This document shows positions 36,755-48,309 of a stretch of 64,000 bases of DNA, one piece after another. The stretch is from positions 1-64,000 of the forward strand of contig NZ_JABAHY010000003.1 of the NCBI RefSeq assembly GCF_012641515.1, given 5' to 3'. Every line of letters begins with the position of its first letter. Within the stretch, counting starts at the first letter, position 1. Origin of the DNA: Nesterenkonia sedimenti. GTDB taxonomy: Bacteria > Actinomycetota > Actinomycetes > Actinomycetales > Micrococcaceae. The notes beneath the pieces are model-generated. The model had not been told where the DNA came from and did not search any database. It saw nothing but the letters and a program-made list of their open reading frames with translations. The position numbers and the translations under genes were made by a program.

Positions 36755-37834
36755 ATGCAGCTGAACACTCTTCGGAAAATCTACGAGGCCCAGGCACCCT
36801 TCGCCACGGTCTACCTGCAAGCCCAGTCAGCCAGCGCCAATGCCGAACAGGAGGTCAGGCTGCGGTGGGACGCCCTGCGCAAGCAGCTGGCTGAAGCTGG
36901 CGCTCATGACCGCACCCTGGCAGCTCTGGATGATGCAGTACTCGGCGAGGACCCCGGCGCGGTCCAGACCGAGGGCCGGGTCCTGGTGGCCAACCGGACC
37001 GGTCTGCTGCTGGCCGAAGATTTCGACGCCACCCGCGATGGCGGCGACCATGCGGTGCTGGGCGAACCTCCTGCCCTGGGCGACTACATCCGCCAGCGGG
37101 CCCGCTCCGTAAAAGCCCTGGTGGTATTGGTGGATAAGGAGCGCGCCACCGTCCGGCGTGATGTCTTCACTTCCACCGCCGTGCTGGACGCCGGGGCTGA
37201 GTCATCGGTGGAAGGTTCGGCAACCGAGACCGTCAATAAGCCCCGCGAGGGCGCTGAGCACCACCGGCGGATGCAGCAGCGGGCCGATGAGGCCGCCTGG
37301 CTGAATATCCGGGATATCTCTGAGCATGTGCGCAAGACTGCCCAGCGCTGGCGCCCCGATGCTGTGCTGGTCGCCGGTGAGGTCCAGGGCCGGAAGCTGC
37401 TGCTGGATGAGCTGCCCACCGAGCTCTCTGAGATCGCCCATGAGGTCGAGACCGGTGGCGGTATCCCCAATGATTCCGGTGACGAGGGCGCTCATGAGGC
37501 CCTCGCCCAAGCCCTGCAGGACACTGTCCGGGAGATCACTATCACCCGAACCAAGGAGCTGACCGAACGCTTCGGTGATGCCCGTGCCAATGGCCTGGCA
37601 GTCGAGGGTGCCGAGGATATTCGACGGGCTGCCCAGCTGGGCGCCATCGAGACTCTGCTGCTGCGCTATGACAGTGAAGCTGCCGAGGAGGATCAGCTCC
37701 TGCAGGCCGCGGCTCGGGTTGACGCCGCTGTTGCCCTGGTGGGCGCCTCGGTCACCGATAACGCTGCCGCGATCCTGCGCTATGAGGCACCGGTGGATCA
37801 GATGGGCGCTGATCCTGCCTCCCAGCTTGCCTGA
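36755..37834 (+). CDS. Rv2629/Vms1-type peptide-release-factor-fold protein (baeRF-like)
   Basis: 359 aa from ATG 36755, with GGAAGGTGA well placed; a TTG 6 bases upstream is less likely. Signatures: LRKIYEAQAPFATVYL at the start, VVLVDKERATVRRDVF in the second domain and LLLRYDSEAAEEDQLLQAAARVDA near the end. This matches actinobacterial homologues of archaeal/eukaryotic release factor eRF1 and Vms1 (M. tuberculosis Rv2629 group). A link to stalled-ribosome handling or dormancy is suggested in the literature for the family; here it is inference. Single gene upstream of ligA. Confidence 0.82.
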   Translation: MQLNTLRKIYEAQAPFATVYLQAQSASANAEQEVRLRWDALRKQLAEAGAHDRTLAALDDAVLGEDPGAVQTEGRVLVANRTGLLLAEDFDATRDGGDHAVLGEPPALGDYIRQRARSVKALVVLVDKERATVRRDVFTSTAVLDAGAESSVEGSATETVNKPREGAEHHRRMQQRADEAAWLNIRDISEHVRKTAQRWRPDAVLVAGEVQGRKLLLDELPTELSEIAHEVETGGGIPNDSGDEGAHEALAQALQDTVREITITRTKELTERFGDARANGLAVEGAEDIRRAAQLGAIETLLLRYDSEAAEEDQLLQAAARVDAAVALVGASVTDNAAAILRYEAPVDQMGADPASQLA

Positions 37835-37865
37835 GGCGGTCCCGGCAGCCCCGCCGGCTGACTAG

Positions 37866-40195
<2,330 letters not shown>

Positions 40196-40196
<1 letters not shown>

Positions 40197-41038
40197 TGAC
40201 CTATTCCGAGAACCTCAATGAGCTCTTGGCCATCGCCCGAGAAGCTGCCGCGGCCGGTGCCGCAGTTCTGGCCGAACGGGATGAGGTTGCCCCTGCGGGT
40301 CTTCCGTTGGAGGCCACCAGCCACGGTATTGAGACGAAGTCCTCTGCCTCGGATTTCGTCACCGATTTCGATAAGCGCGCCGAGGAGGCTGTCCGGCAGG
40401 TGATCACCGCTCGTCGGCCCCATGATGTGATCTCCGGAGAGGAATACGGCACCACCGAGGTGACCGAGCCCTCCGGCTACCGGTGGTCCATCGATCCCCT
40501 GGATGGGACGACGAATTTTGTCCGCGGCATCGTCTACTACTGCACGTCCGTGGCGGTTCAGGACCCGGAGGGTGAGTGGATCATCGGTGTGGTTCAGGCC
40601 CCGGCCCTGCAGCGGATCTGGTGGGGCGCCCGAGGCATCGGCGCCTATACCGCCCGGGGCGAGGGTGAGCCGGTTGCCATCACCGGCCCCAAGGGGGAGC
40701 TGAATTCTGGCCTGCTGGCCACCGGTTTCGGCTATGACCCCGCCCGGAAGGCTCAGCAGGTGGAGTCCGTGGGTCTGATGAATGAGCATTTCGGCAATAT
40801 CCGCCGATTGGGGGCCGCAGCCCTGGATATCTGCCTGGTCGCCGATGGCACCCAGGACGCCTATGCCGAATACGGCACCCAGGAGCATGACTGGGCCGGT
40901 GGTGCTGTGATCGCCGAAGAGGCTGGGGTCCCTGTGCGGCGCCCGGCATCCGGTGATGGGGCAGACCAGCCCGATTGGTGCATCATCGGGCGGATCGGCA
41001 TCGAACCCCAGCAGCTGAAACCCACCCCGCGCGCCTGA
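40196..41038 (+). CDS. Inositol monophosphatase family phosphatase
   Basis: 280 aa, ATG overlapping the ligA stop by one base. Metal-binding motifs: SDFVTDFDKRAEEAV (early), GEEYG, WSIDPLDGTTNFVRG and EHDWAGGAVIAEEAG. These are the FIG/IMPase superfamily residues. Substrates in actinobacteria include inositol-1-phosphate, histidinol-phosphate and 3'-phosphoadenosine phosphates, which cannot be told apart here. Translationally coupled to ligA and followed by a fructosamine kinase, so all three are likely cotranscribed. Confidence 0.9.
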
Positions 41039-41054
41039 GTTTGGCGGGACGGCC

Positions 41055-41834
41055 ATGAGCTTCACCAAGCACTCCCCCGGCAGACCGGAGGCCGCCATGG
41101 TCGAGGCCGCTGGCCTACGCTGGTTGGCCTCGGCCAGACCCCAGGGTGGACCACGGGTGGCTGAGGTGCTCTCAGTGGAACCCGGCCGGTTGGAGTTAGA
41201 GCGGATTACGACAACGTCGCCGACTCCGCAGGCTGCCGAGGAATTCGGTGCAGCTCTGGCGAGGATGCATGGGTCCCTGCAGCCTGGCACTGCCTTTGGT
41301 GCACTGCCCCCGGACCATCCCGATACCCCTCCCCTCTTTGGGCCTGCCGAGCAGTTGCTGGAGGTCGGTGACGGTAAGCATGCGACCTGGGGCGCTTTCC
41401 ACGCCCAAGAACGCCTGGCGCTGATCCTAGAACTGCTGGGACCCGAGCTCAGTCCCAGTGATGATCGAACCTTGCGAGCAGCCTGTGAGCGGATCGCTTC
41501 CGGGGAGCTGGATCAGGATGAGCCGGCCGCGCTGATCCACGGTGACCTCTGGAGCGAGAATGTACTCTGGCATGCCCAGGAGGGTGCGGTGCTGATTGAC
41601 CCGGCTGCTCATGCTGGGCACCGGGAGTCTGATCTGGCGATGCTTCAGCTGTTCGGGCTGCCGCATCTGGAGCGGGTCCTGGCCAGTTATCAGGAGCAGG
41701 CGTCCCTGGCTGAAGGGTGGGAGGACCGAGTGCCGGTGCACCAGCTCTTCTTCCTCGCCGTGCATTGGCTGCTCTTCGGCCCCAGCTACCGCCGCCCCAC
41801 TCTCGCCGCTGCTGAACGGGCCCTAGCCCTCTAG
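41055..41834 (+). CDS. Fructosamine kinase family protein
   Basis: 259 aa. APH/FN3K kinase fold: LIHGDLWSENVLWH (Brenner motif with FN3K's GDLWSGN-like form), VLIDPAAHAGHRESDLAML (metal Asp with the family's DPxxxGHRExDLAM block). FN3K homologues phosphorylate sugar-amine adducts and help deglycate proteins. The N-terminus is shorter than the usual 285-300 aa, starting at KHSPGRPEAAMVEAAGL. ATG 17 bases after the phosphatase stop. A hairpin follows the stop. Confidence 0.87.
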   Translation: MSFTKHSPGRPEAAMVEAAGLRWLASARPQGGPRVAEVLSVEPGRLELERITTTSPTPQAAEEFGAALARMHGSLQPGTAFGALPPDHPDTPPLFGPAEQLLEVGDGKHATWGAFHAQERLALILELLGPELSPSDDRTLRAACERIASGELDQDEPAALIHGDLWSENVLWHAQEGAVLIDPAAHAGHRESDLAMLQLFGLPHLERVLASYQEQASLAEGWEDRVPVHQLFFLAVHWLLFGPSYRRPTLAAAERALAL

Positions 41835-41846
41835 GTCTCTTAACGA

Positions 41847-41884
41847 CGGATGCCCCCGACCCCTTTGGGGGCCGGAGGCATCCG
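41847..41884. terminator. Bidirectional hairpin between FN3K and AGCS genes
   Basis: CGGATGCC and GGCATCCG form an outer stem with an inner GC-rich stem (CCCC against GGGG). It lies between convergent genes, 13 bases after one stop and 22 bases after the other. No T-run on either side, so termination efficiency is uncertain. Confidence 0.55.
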
Positions 41885-41905
41885 GTCAGGTTGCTCAGAG
41901 AAGGG

Positions 41906-43531
41906 TCAGCGGTTCAGGGCCTTCTCATCCTCCAGAGGCTCTGGGTCCTCCATGAGGCGGCCGGCCTTGCGGTCGGCCAGGTACTGGTTGACCTCGGCCT
42001 TGACCTTCGGAGCCAGGATCACGAGGCCAACAACGTTGATGAAGATGCACAGGAACAGTGCAGCGTCAGCGAACTCGAGGATGGAACCGAAGGAGGTCAG
42101 GCAGCCCATGACCACGAAGATCAGCACGATCGCCCGGAAGATGGTGTCCTTCACGGGGGACTTGCCGAAGAGGTAACGCCATGCCTGGGTGCCGTAGTAG
42201 GACCAGGTGACGATGGAGGAGAAGGCGAACAGTGCCACTGCCACCATCAGCACAGCCGGGAACCAGCTCATCACCGTTGCGAAGCCTGCGGAGGTGACCT
42301 CCACGCCGCCGGCCTCGCCGACCACGTAGTTCGGGCTGGCGATAATGATCACCAGTGCGGTCATGGTGCAGACCACCACAGTGTCGATGAAGGGCTCCAG
42401 TGCTGCCACGAAACCTTCGGAGGCCGGGCGGCGGGTCTTCACCGCTGCGTGGGCGATGGGTGCCGAACCGATGCCTGCCTCATTCGAGAAGGCTGCACGC
42501 TGTGCACCCAGGAAGATGATGCCGAGGATACCGCCGGCAACTGCATCATGACCAAAGGCGCCGGTGATGATCTCACCGAAGGCTCTGGGCACCTGGTCGA
42601 TATTGGCGATGACCACAATCAGTGCGCCTACCACATACACAATCGCCATGGCCGGAACCAGGGTGGCGGTGACCTTACCGATGGACTTGATACCACCGAT
42701 GATCACCAGGCCGACCAGACCGGCGAAGATGATGCCGATGACGAATGCGCCGGCAGTGCTGTTGAGGAAGTCGGCCAGGCCAGTGCCCTCGAAGTAGGTG
42801 TTGGACACCTCGCGGGCCTGGGTCATGGTCTGGTTTGTCTGGTACATACCGCCACCGCCGATACCGAAGAGGATCAGCGCGATGGCGAAGATACCGGTGA
42901 TGATGGCGGTGGGCACCTTGCCCAGCTTCTTGAAGGCATGCTTCAGGTATTGGAAGGGTCCACCGTGGACCACACCGTCTTCGTCGATATAGCGGTACTT
43001 CACACCGAGGGTGCATTCGACGAACTTCGTACACATGCCGAAGAGTCCGAAGATCACCATCCAGAAGGCGGCACCGGGACCACCCAGGGTGACCGCCGCG
43101 GCGACACCACCGATGTTTCCGAGTCCGACCGTTGCCGACAGTGCCGAGGTCAGTGCCTGGAAGTGGCTGACCTCGCCGGGGTCATCCTTGCGGGAGTACT
43201 TCCCGCGGACAATCTCCAGCGCCACCTTGAATCCGGTGAACTGGATGGCCTTGAAGTAGATGGTGAAACCGATAGCAGCCAGGATCGACCAGATGACAAC
43301 AATCATCAGGCTCTGTTCGTTGACCTCCGGCCCCCAGAAGATCACGCTGCCGAACCAGGAAGACACCGGACCAAAGCCGGTGTCGACGCCGCAGGCAATA
43401 TCGTCTAGGAAAGTTTCCCGAATCGCTGGATCACATGATGCGGGGTCCGTTTCGGGGTCAAAGCCATTGGTGGTGGCCTCCCCGTTTTCTTCGGCCTCCT
43501 CGGCCAGAAGAATGCCTTCTTGAGCAGTCAT
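41906..43531 (-). CDS. Alanine/glycine:cation symporter (AGCS family)
   Basis: 541 aa. An unusual acidic N-terminus of about 60 residues with two cysteines precedes about ten hydrophobic helices. AGCS blocks: FQALTSALSATVGLGNIGGVAAAV (Na+/substrate site, quoted in parts), GGPGAAFWM and AAFSNEAGIGSAPIAHAA. It takes up alanine or glycine with sodium. ATG with GGGGATGAG upstream; 230-base AT-rich leader region before it. Convergent with the fructosamine kinase gene. Confidence 0.93.
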   Translation of the reverse strand: MTAQEGILLAEEAEENGEATTNGFDPETDPASCDPAIRETFLDDIACGVDTGFGPVSSWFGSVIFWGPEVNEQSLMIVVIWSILAAIGFTIYFKAIQFTGFKVALEIVRGKYSRKDDPGEVSHFQALTSALSATVGLGNIGGVAAAVTLGGPGAAFWMVIFGLFGMCTKFVECTLGVKYRYIDEDGVVHGGPFQYLKHAFKKLGKVPTAIITGIFAIALILFGIGGGGMYQTNQTMTQAREVSNTYFEGTGLADFLNSTAGAFVIGIIFAGLVGLVIIGGIKSIGKVTATLVPAMAIVYVVGALIVVIANIDQVPRAFGEIITGAFGHDAVAGGILGIIFLGAQRAAFSNEAGIGSAPIAHAAVKTRRPASEGFVAALEPFIDTVVVCTMTALVIIIASPNYVVGEAGGVEVTSAGFATVMSWFPAVLMVAVALFAFSSIVTWSYYGTQAWRYLFGKSPVKDTIFRAIVLIFVVMGCLTSFGSILEFADAALFLCIFINVVGLVILAPKVKAEVNQYLADRKAGRLMEDPEPLEDEKALNR

Positions 43532-43765
43532 TTATGTCTCATCCCCTCAGTGGATGGTCAAAGGCGAGTATTTACGGTTGTTCGGAGTCGTAAGTACACA
43601 CAACCCCCTGGGTGGTGTCCCAGAATGTTCCTAATCTACTCAGCTGGTGTTTCCGCTGGTTTGCGGAACAGCCGCTCAGTGTTACAAGAACATTTCACGG
43701 TGCGACATACATTACACGCATGTCAGCTGCATCACACGTATATCTTCAAGGAAAGTTCAAACCTT
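43532..43765. other. AT-rich intergenic leader of the AGCS gene
   Basis: No gene is visible here. The stretch is markedly richer in A and T than its surroundings. On the minus strand it holds a hairpin GTTCCGC/GCGGAAAC (43651-43670 region) and a -10-like TAGATT (43634-43639). No glycine-riboswitch signature (tandem CCGAAGG/CTCTCAGG-type elements) was found. Confidence 0.5.
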
Positions 43766-43817
43766 TAAGAAAAACAACGACGGCGCCTCCCACATTGAGA
43801 AGCGCCGTCGTCGTTGT
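43766..43817 (-). terminator. Rho-independent terminator of the gatCAB operon
   Basis: On the minus strand ACAACGACGACGGCGC pairs with GCGCCGTCGTTGT (3-base bulge), loop about 15 bases, then TTTTTCTT. It starts 14 bases after the gatB stop. Confidence 0.85.
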
Positions 43818-43831
43818 ATGTATTTGTGGGT

Positions 43832-45349
43832 TTAGCCCTCGATGCCCAGTTTCGCCAGGACGATTTCGCGGACCTTGCCGGCATCTGCCTGGCCGCGAGT
43901 CTCCTTCATCACCGGGCCGATCAATGCACCGATGGCCTTCAGCTTGCCCCCGGCGACCTTCTCGACCACGTCAGGATTCTCTGCCATGGCCTTCTCCACA
44001 GCGGCGGTGAGCGCACCGTCATCGGAGACGACTTCCAGACCGCGGGCCTGCACGATCTCAGCGGGGCTGCCTTCGCCCTCGAGGTGGTGCTCCAGGACCT
44101 GGCGGGCGATCTTATCGTTGATCTTGCCCTCATCGATCAGCACATTCAGCGCCACGATGGTCTCAGGCTCCACGCCCAGTGCGGCGGGTTCGATATCCCG
44201 GGCATTGGCCAGGCGGGAGATCTCACCCATCCACCATTTACGCGCCACTGCGGGGCTGGCGCCCTGTTCGACAGTCTCCTCGATCTGGTCCATGAGGCCA
44301 GCGGCGACCACATCGCGGAACTCCGCATCGGAGTAGCCCCATGCCTCACGCAGCCGGCGGCGACGAACCGCAGGCGGTTCCGGCAGCTCGGCGCGCAGCC
44401 TCTCGATCCATTCCTGGGTCACCGTGATCGGCACCAGGTCAGGCTCGGGGAAGTAGCGGTAGTCATCGGCATCGGACTTCGGCCGCCCGGAGCTGGTGGT
44501 CCGGGAGGTCTCCAGCCAGTGCCGGGTCTCCTGGATGATGGAACCGCCGGTGGAGAGAATCCCGGCGTGCCGGCGGATCTCGAAGTGCACCGCCTGTTCC
44601 ACCGCGCGGGTGGAGTTGACGTTCTTGGTCTCCGAGCGGGTGCCGAAATCTGTGGTTCCCTTCGGCATCAGCGAGACATTGGCGTCGCAGCGGACATTGC
44701 CGCGCTCCATCCGGGCATCGGAGATGTCCAGACCCTTGACGATGTCGCGAATAGCAGTCACATATGCCCGGGCGATCTCCGGTGCCCGCTCACCGGCTCC
44801 GGTGATGGGTTTGGTGACGATCTCGATCAGCGGGACACCGGTGCGGTTGTAGTCCACCAGGGAGTAGTCGGCTCCCTGGATGCGCCCGGAGGTTCCGGCG
44901 TGGGTCAGCTTGCCGGCGTCCTCCTCCATATGTGCGCGTTCGATCTCCACCCGGAAGGTCTCGCCGTCGTCGAGTTCCACATCGAGGTAGCCGTCATAGG
45001 CGATGGGCTCGTCGTACTGGGAGGTCTGCCAGTTCTTGGGCAGATCCGGGTAGAAGTACTGTTTGCGGGCGAACCGGCAGTACTCGGCGATCGAGCAGTT
45101 CAGCGCCAGGCCGAGTTTGATGGCCGATTCCACGGCTTTGCCGTTGACCACCGGCAGGGTCCCGGGCAGGCCGAGGTCCACCTCGTTGACGTTGGTATTG
45201 GGCTCATCGCCGAAGGCATTGGGCGCGGAGGAGAACATCTTAGATTTGGTGTTCAGCTCCACATGCACCTCGAAGCCGAGGACCGGGTCGTATTTCTCCA
45301 GGGCCTCCTCGAAGGAGAGCGGCTGGGCTTCAGTCTGTGTCTCAGTCAT
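43832..45349 (-). CDS. gatB: Aspartyl/glutamyl-tRNA amidotransferase subunit B
   Basis: 505 aa from ATG 45349, with GAGGAGAG upstream. YDPVLGFEVHVELNT, VNEVDLGLPGTLPVVNG and SDYRYFPEPDL-like DDYRYFPEPDL are GatB signatures. The C-terminal YqeY-like tail (KAIGALIGPVMKET) binds tRNA. With GatC and GatA it amidates Glu-tRNA(Gln) and/or Asp-tRNA(Asn). Last gene of gatC-gatA-gatB, 11 bases after gatA, with a terminator downstream. Confidence 0.96.
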   Translation of the reverse strand: MTETQTEAQPLSFEEALEKYDPVLGFEVHVELNTKSKMFSSAPNAFGDEPNTNVNEVDLGLPGTLPVVNGKAVESAIKLGLALNCSIAEYCRFARKQYFYPDLPKNWQTSQYDEPIAYDGYLDVELDDGETFRVEIERAHMEEDAGKLTHAGTSGRIQGADYSLVDYNRTGVPLIEIVTKPITGAGERAPEIARAYVTAIRDIVKGLDISDARMERGNVRCDANVSLMPKGTTDFGTRSETKNVNSTRAVEQAVHFEIRRHAGILSTGGSIIQETRHWLETSRTTSSGRPKSDADDYRYFPEPDLVPITVTQEWIERLRAELPEPPAVRRRRLREAWGYSDAEFRDVVAAGLMDQIEETVEQGASPAVARKWWMGEISRLANARDIEPAALGVEPETIVALNVLIDEGKINDKIARQVLEHHLEGEGSPAEIVQARGLEVVSDDGALTAAVEKAMAENPDVVEKVAGGKLKAIGALIGPVMKETRGQADAGKVREIVLAKLGIEG

Positions 45350-45360
45350 GTTTTCTCTCC

Positions 45361-46902
45361 TCACACATCCACGGACGATGACGCCAGATCGGGGATCTGC
45401 TGCCAGATGACCTCGCCCTTGCCGCCCAGCAGCTCTTCCAGGGCAGCGGCGGCGTGGTAGACCCGGGCGTCCTCCTTGGCTGGGGCCAGGAACTGGATGC
45501 CCACCGGCAGGCCATCGCTGAGACCGGCGGGGACGTTGATTCCGGGGATTCCGGCGAGGTTTGCCGGGATGGTGGCGATGTCGTTGAGGTACATGGCCAT
45601 GGGGTCGTCGGTCTTCTCACCCATCTTGAACGCCACCGTGGGTGCGGTGGGGCTGATGAGCACATCGGCCTGTTCGAAGGCGGCGTCGAAGTCCCGCTGG
45701 ATGAGCGTGCGGATCTTCTGGGCCGAGCCGTAGTAGGCGTCGTAGTAGCCGGCCGAAAGGGCGTAGGTGCCCAGGATGATGCGGCGCTTGACCTCTTCGC
45801 CGAAGCCTGCGGCGCGGGTTGCTCCCATCACCCGTTCGATTGTCAGCGGACCTTCCTCGGGCAGTACGCGTGTGCCGTAGCGGACCCCGTCATAGCGGGC
45901 AAGGTTCGATGACGCCTCCGAGGGCATGATCAGGTAATAGGCACCCAGGGCGTAGTCGAAGCTGGGGCAGTCGACCTCCACGATCTCCGCCCCTGCCTCG
46001 CGCAGGGCGTCCAGGGAGGAGTTGAAGGCATCCAGCACACCCTGCTGGTAGCCCTCACCGGTGGCCAGCTGCTTGATGACACCGATCTTCTTCCCGGCGA
46101 CATCGTGGGTGCGGGCGGCATCGACCAGTGCCGGAACGGGCTCCGGCAGGGAGGTGGAGTCCTTGGGATCGTGACCGCCGATGAGTTCATGCAGCAGGGC
46201 TGCATCCTCCACGGTGCGGGTGACCGGACCGATCTGGTCCAGGGAGGAGGCCATGGCGATCGCACCGTAGCGGGAGACTCCGCCATAGGTGGGCTTGGTG
46301 CCGACTGTGCCGGTGAAGGCACCGGGCTCGCGGATGGAACCGCCGGTGTCGGTACCCAGGGCCAGCGGGGCTTCGAAGGCTGCTACTGCCGCGGCGGAGC
46401 CACCGCCGGAGCCGCCGGGGATCCGCTCGATGTCCCAGGGGTTGCGGGTGGGGCCGAAGGCCGAATGCTCGGTGGAGGAGCCCATGGCGAATTCGTCGAG
46501 GTTGGTCTTACCCAGGATGGGCAGCTTGGCCTCCCGAATCTTCTCCACCACGGTGGCGTCATAGGGGCTCATCCAGCCCTCGAGGATCTTCGAGGCTGCG
46601 GTGGTGGGCTGACCCTTGGTGACGATGAGGTCCTTGATCGCGATCGGAACACCAGCCAGGGGGTGGAGCTTCTCGGCCTCGGCTCCCCCGGCGACGCGGA
46701 TCTTATCCACCTCGGCTGCGGTGGTCAGTGCTTCCTCGGCGCTGACGTGCAGGAAGGCATTCAGGGTGGGTTCAACTGCCTCGATGCGGTCCAGGTGGGC
46801 CTGGGTGAGGTCGACCGAGGTGATTTCCCCTGCCCGCAGTTTCGCTGCCATCTCGGCGGCGGTGAGGCGGATGAGGTCTGTGGAATGCGGCGTCGTCGTC
46901 AT
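45361..46902 (-). CDS. gatA: Glutamyl-tRNA amidotransferase subunit A
   Basis: 513 aa from ATG 46902 with GAGGAG upstream; the frame continues 38 codons back into gatC and is not used. Amidase-signature residues: Lys in [12 protein letters not shown], cis-Ser in [13 protein letters not shown] and Ser nucleophile in [11 protein letters not shown]. It hydrolyses glutamine and channels ammonia to GatB. Separated from gatC by 7 bases. Confidence 0.96.
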   Translation of the reverse strand: MTTTPHSTDLIRLTAAEMAAKLRAGEITSVDLTQAHLDRIEAVEPTLNAFLHVSAEEALTTAAEVDKIRVAGGAEAEKLHPLAGVPIAIKDLIVTKGQPTTAASKILEGWMSPYDATVVEKIREAKLPILGKTNLDEFAMGSSTEHSAFGPTRNPWDIERIPGGSGGGSAAAVAAFEAPLALGTDTGGSIREPGAFTGTVGTKPTYGGVSRYGAIAMASSLDQIGPVTRTVEDAALLHELIGGHDPKDSTSLPEPVPALVDAARTHDVAGKKIGVIKQLATGEGYQQGVLDAFNSSLDALREAGAEIVEVDCPSFDYALGAYYLIMPSEASSNLARYDGVRYGTRVLPEEGPLTIERVMGATRAAGFGEEVKRRIILGTYALSAGYYDAYYGSAQKIRTLIQRDFDAAFEQADVLISPTAPTVAFKMGEKTDDPMAMYLNDIATIPANLAGIPGINVPAGLSDGLPVGIQFLAPAKEDARVYHAAAALEELLGGKGEVIWQQIPDLASSSVDV

Positions 46903-46909
46903 CGTCTTC

Positions 46910-47206
46910 TTACTCCTCGTCCAGGATTGCGGGAACCTTGAACCGGCCGTCCTCGGCATCGGGGGCGTTGGCCAGGGATTCCTCGGCAGTGTAGGTGTGG
47001 CCGATGACGTCCTCACGGAAGACGTTAGTCAGCGCCACCGGGTGGCTGGTGGCCGGGATGTCCTCACCGGCTGCCTCCTGAACGGTTTTGACCGAGTCGA
47101 CGATCACCCCCAGTTCACCGGTCATCTTTTCCAGTTCGGCCTCACTCATCGAGATATGGGCGAGTTTTGCCAGATGCTCGACGTCGGCGCGCGAGATGTC
47201 AGCCAT
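46910..47206 (-). CDS. gatC: Glutamyl-tRNA amidotransferase subunit C
   Basis: 98 aa. [19 protein letters not shown] and the tail [16 protein letters not shown] are the GatC family ends. It stabilises GatA/GatB assembly. First gene of the operon; GAGGGAG lies 5 bases before ATG, and a TAGGAT -10-like box is found about 50 bases upstream. Confidence 0.95.
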   Translation of the reverse strand: MADISRADVEHLAKLAHISMSEAELEKMTGELGVIVDSVKTVQEAAGEDIPATSHPVALTNVFREDVIGHTYTAEESLANAPDAEDGRFKVPAILDEE

Positions 47207-47328
47207 GCAACTCCCTCATCGGGTTTCTTTGGGGATCAGAATCTTCTCGCCGTTCATCCTATCGGCTGAGGATCAGTGGCCCGGGCCCACCAGGGATTAT
47301 TGCTCTTTAATGCCCCCGGGGTGGGATG

Positions 47329-48114
47329 TCACTTGGTGACATCGACCAGGATGACGGTCACATTGTCCCGGCCGCCGTGGCGCAGGGCCTGGTGGATCAG
47401 CCAGTCCACAGTCTCCTGGGCGTTGCGCCCGGCATTGAGGATCTGCGCGATCTGGTCATCGGTGAGCTCACCGGTGAGCCCATCGGAGGCCACCAGCAGA
47501 CGTTGGCCCGGAGTCACGGTGGCGGTGCTGAAATCTGCACCCCACATATCCCCTGCACCCAGTGCCCGGGTGATGACATTGCGCTGGGGGTGGGAGTGCA
47601 TCTCCTCGGCGGTGATCATCCCGGAGTCCATCAGTTCCTGCACCTGGGAGTGGTCCCGGGTCAGGCGGATGAGGGCGCCGTCGTTGAGCAGGTAGGTACG
47701 GGAGTCACCGATGTTGAAGATCAGCCACTGCCACTGGCCCTCGGGGGTCTCACCTGCGTCGGTGTCTTCGGCTTCGACAACCACAGCACCGGAGAGAGTG
47801 GTGCCGGCCTTGGAGTCGGTGGCCTCCCGGATGCGGGAATCGGCGTCGTCGAGGAATCGCTGGACATCTTCCTGGGTGACTTTGCCCTCGGCGGCCTCCC
47901 AACCCTCGGCCAGGGCCTGAACGGCCAAGGAGGAGGCGACTTCGCCGGCCTCGTGGCCGCCCATACCGTCTGCGACGGCGAAGAGAGTGTCGGTGACGAC
48001 GAAGGAGTCCTCGTTGAGTTCGCGGCGCAGCCCGACATGGGAGCCGTAGCCATACTCCACGTACGGAACTCGGGGCTCCTCTGTACCCTCAGGCTTCTCA
48101 GCGTTCATCGTCAC
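47329..48114 (-). CDS. PP2C-family Ser/Thr protein phosphatase (PstP-like)
   Basis: 261 aa from GTG 48114; ATG 48108 is an alternative. Motifs: LRRELNEDSFVV (first metal Asp), VADGMGGHEAGEVAS, NIGDSRTYLL and VASDGLTGELTD, then GGRDNVTVILVDV. It lacks the transmembrane and extracellular tail found in mycobacterial PstP, so it is cytosolic. No protein kinase gene lies nearby. It follows the cyclase and a possible small ORF. Confidence 0.92.
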   Translation of the reverse strand: MTMNAEKPEGTEEPRVPYVEYGYGSHVGLRRELNEDSFVVTDTLFAVADGMGGHEAGEVASSLAVQALAEGWEAAEGKVTQEDVQRFLDDADSRIREATDSKAGTTLSGAVVVEAEDTDAGETPEGQWQWLIFNIGDSRTYLLNDGALIRLTRDHSQVQELMDSGMITAEEMHSHPQRNVITRALGAGDMWGADFSTATVTPGQRLLVASDGLTGELTDDQIAQILNAGRNAQETVDWLIHQALRHGGRDNVTVILVDVTK

Positions 48115-48126
48115 CCGTCTATCTTG

Positions 48127-48309
48127 TCACAGCTTGTCCCGGCGGCGGGCACGCCGTGACGTGGCCCGTGCAATGCCCAGCATCCCACGGGTCCCGACGT
48201 CACGGTTCCCGTCCCGCCGCCTCTCGCTCGGCTGCAGTGGCGCCGAGCTTCGCACCATGAAGTCGGCATCGCGCAACGCTGCTGCCTCATCCTCTATCAA
48301 ATCCGCCAT
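48127..48309 (-). CDS. Possible small basic protein between cyclase and phosphatase
   Basis: 60 aa. It overlaps the cyclase stop by 23 bases and ends 12 bases before the phosphatase start, filling the gap exactly. The first third is acidic (ADLIEDEAAALRDAD) and the rest strongly basic (ATSRRARRRDKL). No ribosome site is visible before ATG 48309 and no family is recognised. Position favours translational coupling, but a chance open frame in GC-rich DNA is equally possible. Confidence 0.3.
   Translation of the reverse strand: MADLIEDEAAALRDADFMVRSSAPLQPSERRRDGNRDVGTRGMLGIARATSRRARRRDKL

Noticed and set aside
41891-43408. 505-aa plus-strand frame opposite the AGCS symporter
   Set aside because: His/Asp/Gly-rich mirror of a hydrophobic membrane protein; no start signal.
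43532-43765. Glycine riboswitch for the alanine/glycine symporter
   Set aside because: No tandem glycine-aptamer motifs found; only a simple hairpin.
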